Assembly (NCBI GenBank): GCA_037013495.1
Contig: CM072810.1
Location: forward strand, 59,010,843 to 59,074,842
Direction of reading: 5' to 3'
From: Hippophae tibetana
Lineage: Eukaryota > Streptophyta > Magnoliopsida > Rosales > Elaeagnaceae
DNA length: 64,000 nucleotides
Under the pieces are notes generated by a model that saw only the letters and a list, made by a program, of their open reading frames with translations, was not told the DNA's origin and searched no databases. Below, in pieces: positions 45,677 to 58,058 of the stretch (positions are counted from its first letter, which is position 1; every line of letters starts with the position of its first letter). The position numbers and the translations under genes are program-made.

Positions 45677-48365
45677 GTAGTATCAGAGTCATGGATACAC
45701 AAGGCAAGTCCAACATTGAGTTTCACAATGATGACATGGAAAATCTCACACGATATGAGACTGGATTTGATCAAGTTGGTGCTACCTTATAGGTTGTGCT
45801 TACTAAGCTACAAGCCCTACGCACATCTTGTAGCACCCCTAAAATCATCCCCTTGCAAGGGATGAACCCTCACATCCTCAACCATACACTTCTCGATCCA
45901 ATCAAGACCACCCTTACCCACACCTAAAGCTATATTTCCAAAAATTTGTTGGTGAGGATCCCACTGGGTAGATTTATAAGGTAGAGAAATACTTTGAATT
46001 CACTAACATTGCACTTGACCAGCAAGTGCAGCTTGATTCCTTCCATGTGGAAGGTATTTCCTTGCAATGGCACCGGTAGCTTACCAAATTTTATGGGCAA
46101 CTCACTTGGGATAAGTTCACCAAGGCTATACAATTGAGATTTGATCCAACGGACTACGAGGATCCTTCTGAGGCATTGACTCATCATAAACACACCACAA
46201 ACATCGCAACTATCAAGAATCGTTCCTATAGATTCGATGGCTTACCAGAAGAGTTTCTAATTGGATTCTTCATTGTTAGACTTAGAGATGAAGTTTGTAT
46301 TGTTGTCAAAATCAAGCAACCTTTAACATTGGTTGATGCCATTGGAGTAGCCAGATTGATTGAAGAAAGAAATCAGCTACAAAAAATTCCACTAATCCCC
46401 ATTGCTTCCAACCTCCATCAATGCCACCGAAGCATCCACCCAACTGCACAACTGGTGTGTTGGGACCTCTCCCCAACCAATGTTTGAACTCAGGTTCAAC
46501 GAATCTACTCGTGCCCTTTCCACAAATTACCAACCCGGAAGCACGTGAACGGAGGGACAAAAGATTGTTATTACTGTGATGAGAAGTTATGGCTGGCCAC
46601 CACTATGCACAATCTCAGCTATTCATGATTGAGAATTCACCTCAGGATCCCTCAGATGACATGGAATAAACCCTTCCTGAAAAAAGCCTCAAACATTAGT
46701 ACCAACAATTTCCTTCCATGCCATAGTAGGCACTACACACCCATAAATCATCAGGGTAATGAGTTAGTTTGATAGATGGAGGTAGTACCTATAACTTCAT
46801 TGACCAAGAATTAGTCTCTCAATTTAGCATAACCATAGTAAAGAATAAGAGACTTGAAGTCATGGTGGCTAATCGTGAGAAGATAGAATGTGTTGGACAA
46901 TGCAACAACCTCACCTTCTCCATTCAAAAGTATCCTATCATTGTAGATTACTATGTGCTTCTTGTTGCAGCATGCCAAGTGGTCTTAGGAGTTCAATGGC
47001 TTGAAACTCTTTCCCTTATTGAGATGGATTATAATAAGTTCACTCTAAGCTTTAAGGTCGGAAGAACCTGCCATACGTTTCAAGGATTAGAACAAACCAG
47101 TATTGCAGCTCTGACTAACAAGGAATGTAATAGGCTATAAAGCATCAGGCTATTTTTTTCAAATCACTCCCTCAAATAGCCATGGAATCCCTGAAACCAA
47201 TTCAAACCCCAGAGATAAGGTATCTACTCACATAATACTCACATATATTTGAACCTCCTACCAGGTTACCACCTAGGCAATTGCATGATCATCGCACCCC
47301 ACTGTAGCCTAATGTAGGGCTTATCAATGTAAATCTTTATTGTTACCCATATTGCCAGAAAACAAAAATAGAAAATTTGGTCAAGAAACTTTTGCAATCT
47401 GGTTTGGTAAGGCCTATTAACAACCTTTTTTCCTCATCAGTTCTGCTAGTCAAGAAAGCTAATGGAACTTGGAGGTTCTGTGTGGACTATAGGGCTATGA
47501 ATGATAGCTCATTGAAAGATAAATATCCCATCCCTATGATAGATTAACTATTAGATGAACTCCATAGAGCTAAAGTATTTTCCAAATTGGATTTACGTTC
47601 AGGGTATTATCAAATATGAGTCCATGAAAAGGACATTCCTAAGACAACCTTTCAAACACATGAGAGCCATTATGAATTCCTAGTGATGCCATTTGGTCTC
47701 AACAACACTCCATCAACTTTCCAAAGCCTCATAAATGACTTCTTTCGACCCTATCTTCGAAATTTATTTTGGTTTTCTTTGATGACACTCTAATATACCC
47801 ACGGTCATGAGAAGACCACTTGGTGCATCTGCGAGCTGTTCTCCAAATCTTATCAACTAATAGCCTGTACACCAAGGATTCCAAATATAGGTTTGGAGTG
47901 CTATAGGTGGAGTACTTGGGACTTATTGTTTCATAGCAAAGGGTCTCAATTGATCCTACAAAAATACAAGATGTCATTGATTGGCCAAGCCCCACCACAA
48001 CCAAAGAAGTTTGAGGGTTCCTCGGGTTAGCTGGATATTACAGGAAATTCATATGTCAATTTGGAAATATTGTAGCCCCTCTAACCCACTTTTTGATAAA
48101 GGAAGGATTCCAATGGAATGAGATGGTTGAGAGGGCCTTTAACAACTTAAAGAAGCCTTGACATCATCTCTAATCTTGCGCCTACCAGATTTTACTCAAC
48201 AGTTTGTGATTGAATGTGATGCTAGTGGAATTGGACTTAGGGCCATTATTATCCAAGAAAATAGACCAGTGGCATACTTTAGTGAAGTCCTGAAAGGATT
48301 AGCATTGGCCTTATCCACCTATGAGAAGGATATGCTGGCCATTATTAAGGATTTGACTTAATTGG
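45267..48365 (+). mobile_element. Ty3/gypsy fossil A inserted in the copia-4 LTR
   Basis: The 5' LTR at 45267-45676 has exact inverted ends TGATAC/GTATCA. A primer-binding-like TAGTATCAGAGTC (45678-45690, initiator tRNA-Met type) follows. Gag is at about 45693-46560 (DPTGWIYKVEKYF-like, FDGLPEEF). Protease is at about 46760-47140 (MIDGGSTYNFID). RT is at about 47260-48060 (NGTWRFCVDYRAMND, FSKLDLRSGYYQI, MPFGLNN), and RNase H at about 48150-48360 (FVIECDASGIGL). Integrase and the 3' LTR are not present. Broken, with about ten breaks. Confidence 0.88.
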
Positions 48366-51184
48366 ACATTGCAAAATACCATGGTGATAGTGAATTATAA
48401 AGTTTTAAATACTAAAATAGTTTGGTTTTCTCAAGAACTAAGGATGCTTGAGCAATCAACCTAAGTGATAAACATGAGAGGTGGGCGAGAAAAATTAATT
48501 TTTTTTATTAACATCTTATTGTGATACTTGTTTACAATGTCCAACACTAAGAGATCGAACAGTCTAAAAGTAAGACAAGATACAACATTCATGATGAGGG
48601 CTTTGCAACAATCGATTGAAAGAATAAATGCAGTTATGGTAAACATGAATAACATGATAAAAAGGCAAGAAGCCATAATAGGAAATTTACAACGAGTTCC
48701 AAATATTAAGGGGCCAGATAGACAAGTTAGATAAATGAGACTTTGAGGAGGAAGAAGAAAGTGTACCTAGAGAGGGGGAGATATGGAAATAGGGAAGGTA
48801 TAAAGAGATCACCACCTAAGCCACATATAAGGTTGATAAGAGCTTGGAAAGCATCAAAATGAAGATGGCAACTTTCCAAACAAAGAATGATCATAAATTA
48901 TACTTGTAATGGGAGAAAAATGTGGAACACATCTTTGAATTTATTGATTATGCATTAAATTAGTGATATCAATAGTGATTAATAGGAGAAGAACCCATGG
49001 AAAGCCAATTAATGATTGAGAATATATGAAGGCTATTATGAGAAAAAAGTTCATTCCTCGCTCTTATTATAGGGAATTATACCAAAAATTGAAAAGGATT
49101 AATAAGGATTGAAGATAGTCGATGAATACTACAAGAAATGACGGTGATAATGATGAGATAATGTAGATGAGGATATGAAGGCTACAATATTCTCAAGATT
49201 ATGGAACTTCATTATTATGTAGAGTTGAAAGACGTGGTACACGTGTCAATTAAAGTAGAGACACAACTAAGAAAAGGAGTAACTGGTCATTACCACCAAA
49301 GACAAGTCCTACAATGAAATTGAATCCTACTATACCATGAAAATCTAATTGGAAAAAGATGAAGGGACTAGTTCCAAGCCAATAATGGAACCATTCAAAG
49401 CCAAAGTGGCAGTGACATGCAAGGATAAAGGTAAAATAAAATGCCCAACTCGTAATTAAGATATTAAGTGTTTTCGTTGTCTTACTAGAGGTAATATAGA
49501 ATGTCAATGTACAAACAAGAGAATAATGATAATACAAGCAAATAGGGAAGTGGAAAGTGATGATGAGAGTGACGATGAAGAAATGCCCTCACAAGAGGAT
49601 GCTACAGATGAGGAAATAGATTATATGAATGGTGAATGACTTGTGATAAGGAGAGCCTTAAGTGCTCAAATCAAAGATGATGACATGGAACAATAAAGAG
49701 AAAACATCTTTCATACCAGGTGTTGTGTGTGCAATAAGGTATTTAATGTCATTATTAATGAGAGAAGCTGCATTAATATAGCTAGTACTACCTTAATTGA
49801 GAAGTTAAGGTTGCATATGATTAAGTAGTCTGAACCTTATAAGTAAGTATTAGTATCCTTCTCTATTATAAAGTACAAAGATGAAGTATTATGTAATGTG
49901 GTACCAATGCAAGCTGGACATATCTTGTTAGGTAGGCCATCACAATATGACAAAAAGGTTATACATGATAGGTATAGGAACAAGTACTCTTTTGTTAAAG
50001 ATGATAGAAAGATTACACTTGTATCTCTTACTCCCTAATAAGTCTTTGATGACCAGCTGCAAATGACAAAAAAATAAAAAAGAAAAAGAAAAGAGTGGAA
50101 AAGAAAGGAAAGAGAGAAGAGTGATAAAAAAGAAAAGATTGGAAAAGAAAAGGAAAGAGAGAGAAGAGTGACAAAAAATAAAATAGTGGGAAAGAAAGAG
50201 AGAAAAATGTGAGCTTTTATGCTAAGAAAAGTAAAGTCAAATAAGCTATTTATGCACATCAGCCCATACTTGTACTTTTATACAAAAAGGCTAATTTTTC
50301 TACTAACAACCTTAATTCTTCTTTTCCTAGTGCTACTATTTCTTTGTTGTATGAATTTGAAGATGTGTTTCCTGAGGAGATTCCTGATGGTGTGCCACCA
50401 ATTAGAGGGATTGAGTATCAAATTGACTACATATCATAAGCATCTCTTCCAAATTGACCAACCTATATAACCAATGCAAAAGACAACAAGGAGATTCAAA
50501 GGAAGGTTGAGGAGTATTTGACCAAAGGTCAATTAAGGGAAAGCATGAGCCCATGTGGACTTGTAATGCTACTTGTCCCTAAGAAGGATGGTTTAAGTTG
50601 AATATGTGTTGATTGCTAAGCCATTAACAACATTACGATAAAATATAGACTTCATATTCCTAGGTTAGATAACATGTTAGATGAATTTATTGGTTCTTGC
50701 ATTTTTACTAAAATTGATATGAAAAGTGGATACCATCAAGTTAGGATGACAGAGGGTGATGAGTGAAAAACTCCATTTAAGACTAACCATAGTTTGTTTG
50801 AATGGTTAGTTATACTCTTTGGATTAACCAATGTATCCAATTCTTTTATAAGACTTATAAATCATGTTTTACATGTATTTATTGAAAAATTTGTGGTTGT
50901 TTAGTTTGATGATATTTTCTTATATAATAAAATTTTAGAAAAACATGTTTCATATTTGAGTATGTACTTGAGGTATAGAGGTATGAAAAGTATTGTTTTT
51001 GCATGGAAAGATTATTTTTTCTTGGATACGTTATTAGTTATAAAGGTATAGAGGTGGATGAAGAAAATGTGAAAGCTATTAAGGAATGGTCCACACCTAA
51101 ATCTATTAGTGAGGTAATGATTTTTCATGGTTTAACTAGTTTTTATCGTAGATTTGTTAAAGATTTTATTCCTTCCAATTAAAT
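48366..51184 (+). mobile_element. Ty3/gypsy fossil B
   Basis: A second Ty3 element of a different lineage from A, in the same orientation. Gag runs from about 48530 to 49640 (RSNSLKVRQD, WEKNVEHIFEFIDYAL, RSYYRELYQKLKRINK and a Cys-rich knuckle region near 49470). The protease region is at about 49690-50040 (CNVVPMQAGHILLGRPSQYD). A Lys/Glu-rich linker lies at 50070-50210. RT is at about 50340-51180 ([36 protein letters not shown]). No LTR, RNase H or integrase was identified. Broken, with more than ten breaks. Confidence 0.85.
50070..50210 (+). repeat. Homopurine-biased tract with about three 46-bp units
   Basis: About 140 bp almost wholly A and G. Units of the form AAGAAAAGAGTGGAAAAG, then GGAAAGAGAGAAGAGTGA, recur three times with drift. 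It lies between protease and RT of gypsy fossil B. Confidence 0.8.
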
Positions 51185-51687
51185 TCACCAAGCCTATGTG
51201 AGTAGTGAAAAACTATAGAGAGTTATGGTTGGTTGTTGACCAAAGGAAAGCATACGACTTTATAAAAAAACAATCAAAGCGCTCATAAGTATAACATAGA
51301 GTTTCTAGTTAAGGAAAAGTTGGATCAATCCAAACCCATCTCTACTCCAATGATTGCTAACTATACTTTATCAACAATTGAAGTTGAACTATTCCATAAT
51401 CCAACTCTGTATAGAAACAATGTAGGTGCTCTCTAATACATCATCGTTACAATACATGATCTTTCTTTTGATGTATATAAAGCTTGCCAGTTTTTGGAAT
51501 CTTCATGTGAACCTCACTGGTTGATTGTTAAAAGAACTTTGATATATTTGCAAGTAACCTTGTGACATGGTTTATTGTTCAAGGCTTATTCTCAACTTTT
51601 GCATCAATGTTTTACTGATGAAGATTGAGGTCTTGTCTTGATGATAGGAGGTCCACATCTAGTGTGATGATATATATTGGTGCCAAT

Positions 51688-51742
51688 TGATGAGTGCTCA
51701 AAAAGTACTAAAATTACCATAATTTTATTCACTTTAATTGAT

Positions 51743-51779
<37 letters not shown>

Positions 51780-53448
51780 ATCATATTTCTATATAAATTT
51801 ATCTTTTCGGAATCACGGGTATTTTTATTTTTTTCCAGGTATTTTCGCTTAAAAAAGTAACTTAAAGACTCAAAGAAAAATACAAGAGGCAATACATCAC
51901 AAATATATTCATAAATTAAATGAGGAAAAGTCAAAAAAGTTGAAAAAATTGGACAAAATGAGTCAAAAAGGAGGAAATCGTGCACACAGCTGCGCGTGCC
52001 CACGCCCATCAGCGCCCAGTCCCGCGCACCGCATCGTTCTTTCCGTGTGTGTCTCTACGCGCCCCTGCTCTAGTCCGCATGCACCGCCGCATCCCACGTT
52101 AACATGACGTCATCAATGATGTCATCATTCACTACTCTGTATTTCCACCATTTTTAATCATTTTTTCACCCATTTTTTCTTACTCTCCTCACCTATAAAT
52201 ACCCCATTATCTTCACTTCAAATCATACCACAAAACACATCTTCTCTTCTCTTTCTTTCTCTCCATTTCTTAGTTTTTTCTTAGTTTTAGAGTTCCTCTC
52301 TTTTTGAGAAGAACTAATTATGTTTTTGTAATTTATTTGCTTTTTGATTCAATAAATGGAAGTGTAAATTCTGTTTGGAGGTTTTCCACCAACAGGAATA
52401 ACATCAAAGTATTGGAAGGATTTTATTTTCTTTACAGTTATTTTTTAATGTTTTATTCTTATATGTTATATTTAATTTGTCTGTGATTAAATTTAATTTT
52501 ACTGGTTGTTTGTAAACATGATATAATAATAACATTGTTATGCTTACGAAATATTAAATAGGTAAAAACTCTAAAATGAATTGATTTTATTTTTATTCAA
52601 AATTTTATATTGAGAATGTTAGAGAGAAATATATTATTTTTCATTACAAACTTAAATCTGAAAATTAGATTTTTAGGTTTAATTATCCAGTCTGATTTAG
52701 AGTAGTGTTCTTTTATTTGTTGGTATAATCGTCCGGTATTTAGAGTAAAGCTCTATTTCAAAAAAATTTATAAGAATTATTTTTTGAAAACGTATTGACA
52801 ACATATTTTCAATAGTAGTTTTAAAACTTGAAAGTTGGTACTTGGATAATTAAATTCTTAGGTTTAATTTGGACACCTTGAATAAAGTTTAAACTGTTTA
52901 ACCCCACCAAAGGTGTCATTTAAATGGTTTATTTTCAATCTCTTAGAAAAAGGAATTAATTTAATTAACCTAATTAGTTATCAACCCCACCCATAGGTGT
53001 TAATTGGTTTGTTTAGCTAACAAAGAATATCTAACCCACCAAAGGTGGTATTCATATAAAAAAGAGAGAATTAATAAATATCAATTTATATATTTAATAA
53101 CATAAATAATATGAGCAAGCATAATTAACTTAGTTATTATATCCATAAATACTCCACTATTATAAAAGATAAAATTTGCATAAATGTTTATTGAATATAT
53201 ATTTATGTTTATTTTTATGTCATTAGATTAAAAACACAAAACCCCAAAATATGGTGACAAGATGTTTATGATTTAATTTCGTTTTTAAAAGTTTAAATAA
53301 TAAATTAAAAACCACATACATCCCTTCCTTAGATTGACCTTGAGAATATATTTATCATTTTCTATGAAATAATTCGTGCACTTGCGAGAGTTTTATAAAT
53401 ATAAAATCAAAGTATTAGTAGGATCGACGATGTCGGTTTTCCTCATCA
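51688..53448. mobile_element. Solo LTR of the TGATGAG family, 1761 bp, target duplication CCAAT
   Basis: Starts TGATGAGTGCTC and ends CCTCATCA, flanked by CCAAT at 51683-51687 and 53449-53453. It interrupts the RNase H region of copia-4. TATA box TATAAATA at 52194-52201. The same three AACCCCACC-type hairpin motifs occur at about 52900-53050. Closest to the copy at 26875-28668. Confidence 0.93.
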
Positions 53449-53639
53449 CCAATCATATATATTGATCCTCAAAAGCTTCAGTTTCCAAGTTATGTATTGA
53501 GGCTAAGTATAGGTCCCTTGCTAACGCCACTTTTGAAGTTGTTACTACAGAAATAGGCATTAAAATTGGTTAAAAAATGACTTTAAATTTAGCGACTTAA
53601 AATGTAAAGTCGGTTCGCGGGATGAACCGACTTTATCCG

Positions 53640-55135
53640 TAAATTTTATGATTTGTTTTTATTTTTATTTTCATTTTTCATATTATTCAATATATATATA
53701 GCATAAAAAAACTAAAATATAAAATAATAATACAAATAATTAAAAATTTAAATATATTTAATTACTTGATAATTAAATTTATTACAAAAACAAATAATAT
53801 ATATATATATATATATATATTACATATAGTTAACTTAAATTACAAATAAAATAATGTCGTCAAAGTGTAATTATGCGATCGAGTAAGCTTGGTTGGCTTA
53901 GAATCTTGATTGGCCTTCACAAGTAATATGACAAAAAAAAGTTGATCCATATAACAATTCATATTCCCTACATACATGAGCACGTAAAACATCCATAAAA
54001 AAAGCAGTCTAAACTTCAGACATGCGAATGAAGAAATTAAATCATTATAAATATTACCATAAAAAAAAGATTATCACGTACAACGATATTCGACGAACTC
54101 ATATTAGTACTTTATTAATCATTTGTCTATATATATGAAGTTATCTTGAATCTCTACTAGTATTTTTTAATGCTATATATAATGAACTCTAAATATGAAA
54201 TCAAGTGTAACTTCAATTTCTTACTTGGCTTGTGTGAGTTTTGGTGGCCTTTAAACATATGGAACACATTCATGGGCACCAAAACTCATACAAACGAAGA
54301 AACAAATCGGAGTTACGTACACCTGATTTGTCCATTTAGAGCTCATTATAGTATTAAAAATACTAGCAGAGATTCTAGAAAAATTCATATTTATAAACAA
54401 ATGATTAATAAAGTGCTAATATGAGTTCGTAAGGAAAGTAGGAAAGAGAGATGAGATGTAGTTTGGGCCAAAAATAGGTCCATAAAACAATGTATTCCCC
54501 TAAATACATGAGCATATGATTAATCATCCATCAAACAAGTGATTTCAGACATAGGAATAGATAGAGAAATTAAATCATTAAAAAATTTACTGTTATGTTG
54601 TCATATGTTATTCAAGATCATCAGAATCTTCTCCTGATTCTTCTTGTGATGATATAATTTGAACCATGTGTTATGTCCATTCCTCTTGTAAATCATCAAA
54701 AATTTACTAGTCGAAGCCCATCTTGTTCCAACCAAAGAACTACATGTATTTAAAATCAAAATAAGAATATAATTTCATTTATTTACAAAAACAAACTCAA
54801 ATATGTTAAAAACTTTTATGTATATGGGTAAAACATATTACCACATCATCAATTGGAATTTTGATATTTGTGATGATTTCGCTCATAAACTTCATGACAT
54901 AATAACCACACATGACTCCATTATTTTGTTTTGGAACCTACAAAAAAAAGTGTACATGAATTTTCATATTCGAACATCCTTATTATTCAATTGTAAAATT
55001 AATAAAATTATTAATATTGACTTGTACATACCATAACTTTTGTCCATATAAGCATATGAGATTTTTTAAGGGCAATGCCCCTAAACTTGTTCCACAACTT
55101 TCATGCTTTATAAAGGTTTAAAACGATTAATTTTT
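53640..55135. other. Non-coding left arm of the large CACTA element
   Basis: AT-rich, with a (TA)n run at 53797-53820. Positions 54608-54638 match 20247-20277 of the short CACTA. On the minus strand that match reads like an acidic coding tail (EESGEDSDD-like). The open frames at 54170-54424 and 54803-55036 have no family resemblance. Confidence 0.6.
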
Positions 55136-55136
55136 A

Positions 55137-57965
55137 TTAAATATTACAAAAAATAATAGAAGAAACTAATATGTAACTATAACTCTTACATTTCAACAAC
55201 TGCTTTGTATATTTACTCAATTCTATGAAAGCTGGGTCACAGTACCAAGCATGATTATTGAACAGATCAATGATTACCAAAATCCAATGATCTTGGCCTT
55301 GTTCAAACCTTAATGGCCAAGGGATTATCAACTTTTGATTTATGTTAAGCATTAATGCTCTATCACATAATTGTTTAGCTCTGATGCTAACATACTTCTC
55401 TTGATATTGATGACATATGAAGAATCATAGAACATTGCTAAATGTGGTGAGTGATTATGTTAAAGTCGATAATAGCACGCCCTATATAAAAGATATATAT
55501 ATAATATAAATATAATTATATATGTTCTGCATAAATAAAAGAAAAATAAATATATTGAGGACTCACCTTGTCCATACTTGAATTATACTTAAATCGATCA
55601 TTTGATATTCAAATAGTTGCAATAAGCACTCGATTGATATATAAGTTTGGCCGAGGTCTACACCAGAAATTTCTATAGGAAGTGACACAGTCCATCCATC
55701 ATTTATGCTAGATGTCCTCCCAACAATAGTCATCAAAGTGCCAAGATTTCTGCTGAAGTTTAACGCATAAATATGACTATACTTTTTCCAAGGCTTCTTC
55801 TTGAATGACTTGGTGCACGATGATTGGCCCCTAGTCAGAGATTTAGCACGAGATACTTGCTTCGTATCTCTTAAATGTGCCGCATTTAAGAGTTCTGGTA
55901 TAATAGACTAAAAAAATTATTATATATGTATTTTTTAGTAACAATATAAGATATAATAAAATAATAGTAGTAAACAAGTGTTATATTTTAAGTTAAAAAA
56001 TAGTACCATGTCAAAATTTAGAACAACTTGAATCGATGGCCAAGCCACATACTGTCCAACCGCCTCTTGGACTATGGTAGCATTAGAAGGCACAGGTAGT
56101 AGACAATCATGAAACAATGATGGATCAATTACTATTCACCAATGATTAGGCAAATATTGATTATGAATCATCCGATCATCGCTCAATTGTTGTACCGTTC
56201 CAATAGCAACATAGTCCATTGACGAAGGATGTTTCAACAAACATTTCATATTCTGTAAAATATTTAAGTGTTATATATAAAAAAATAAAACATATAATAA
56301 GAATTTAAAAATAATAGATTATATACACCAAAAATTAAAATCTTACCACATATGATTCATCAAATAGAAGAGGACTCTCATGTGGGGTAGCTATTAGATG
56401 TACATTCTCACCAAAATGTTCATCTTGATTTGATTTATGGTAAGAATGTGCAGATTGCATTGGAGAAAATGAACCACTACTTGATTGCATATGCATTCCT
56501 GGCATATAGTGAGGACCAATAGGATGGCTATATCCCATACTGGATGTAGCTTGAGCGCAATGAGATTGCGTGGATGGCATGCCTAGCATGGATGGTGGCA
56601 TGCTTGGCATGGATTGTGGCATGCCTGACATGAAAGGTGGTATGCCTAGCATGGATGGTTGCATGCTTGGCCAATATGGTATGCCCTGGTTGTAGCATAA
56701 TGCCATGGCTGACATTTGTTGTGATTGATGTTCTTTTAGAGTGGTAATCTCACGTATCACTCAGTTCTTAAAGGAGTTGAATTCTTCTTCAATTTTAGTG
56801 TACTTCTCCTTACTTATCGTCTAAGGCTTTTGTTTTGGAATGTTAAAATACTCCATAGAACCATCATATTGGCTACCTCCCTTAACACGACCAGGATGCT
56901 CGCGTCCAAATGCATGATATAAAGCATCTCTCCCAGGCTCTTCGATTATTTCACCCCTGGATATTTTTTCTTGAACAGCTCTCTACAAATAATAAAGCAC
57001 ACAAACATATCATTCATTATTACATCAATTATTAAATATCATTAAGACTTTCTCTCAACTGAAATTACTAACCAACTTATTTAATTGTTCTTCTCCTCGC
57101 TGAGTCATCCGTCTTGAATTCTTCATTTTGGGAGTCTTTGTTTCTATGTACAATTCAATTCGAGTAATAGGTCTACCCAATTCAACTTCCTACATAAATT
57201 ATGAAAATTTTATTAACAATAACATGAAATTAAATTGAGGAAAATAAATATAAAAATATTTATAAATTAAGACAAATTAATAATACCATTCTATATCTAA
57301 CTTCAGGATTTGAAGACTTCCCAGTACGGTTAGGAAGAATGTTATGCATTTGTACATTCTGATGATCTTCTCTAATAATTTGAAATTCATCTGAACGTCT
57401 ATAATCCACAAAGTCTTTCCAAACTTGAGATGTAATCCAGGGGTGTCCTTCAGGGATTTTGTAGATCTCATTCTCATCAAGTATTTCCAAATATGGAAAC
57501 ACATAATTTCTTGCCAATCTGGAAGTCTTGTATTCCTTCCACGCCTTATTTGCAATCTTATAACACTTGCCCTTAAAAACTGTCATCGACTTTGTAACGA
57601 TTCTGTAAAAACACAGTACAAAAGATTAGATATAATACACCTAATATAATATATATATTGATTATAAAATATAAGAGACTTACACAAATGGTTATCCATA
57701 TTTTGAACTTTTCTGCATCGCCAACCTCATACCAATCATTTATATTGATTGGTATACTGGACTTTGCCAGTCGACCAATAAAGGATTTCAATTGTTGACC
57801 ATTTTTCCTTATTGGATTACCAGTATCATCAAATAAAACATGTATTCTATCATCTGGGTTAAGTGGAGCATCAGGTATATTCGCCCAACCCTTTCTTTTC
57901 AAATACCCCAATGGATCATTTGGATCTACAAGCTCTGTTATCCGAATATCCATGAAATATCTGCA
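55137..57965 (-). pseudogene. Second CACTA gene: transposase_24-like protein with Ulp1-like C48 peptidase domain
   Basis: Spliced minus-strand gene. The first exon (from about 57965) has MDIRITELVDPNDPLG, RKNGQQLKSFIGRLAKSSI and NINDWYEVGDAEKFKIW. An 81-bp intron at 57603-57683 has GTAAGT and TTTTTACAG borders. The next exons carry KANKAWKEYK-like sequence (IANKAWKEYKTSRLARN), WKDFVDYRRSDEFQ, EVELGRPITRIELYIETK and GREHPGRVKGGSQYD. These match the plant transposase_24/TNPA-like family. A Met/Pro-rich stretch (GMPQSMPSMPPSMLGMP) lies near 56600. Then come VQEAVGQYVAWPSIQ and the Ulp1-type motif DHWILVIIDLFNNHAWYCDP (55230-55295), with the His-Trp and Asp expected of C48 peptidases. In-frame stops occur near 56835 and 56763 and another near 56140. 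Exon borders elsewhere look sound, so decay is moderate. Confidence 0.75.
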
Positions 57966-58058
57966 AACAATGAAGAAATATAAATTAATTGACAATTTTA
58001 GAAACATACATATATATAAGAGTTATTACAACAATATAATATAGAACATACGTTATGT

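Noticed and set aside
56560-56660. Met/Pro repeat considered as a possible novel repetitive protein
   Set aside because: It sits within the second CACTA gene between transposase_24-like and C48-like parts, so it is a low-complexity linker of that gene.
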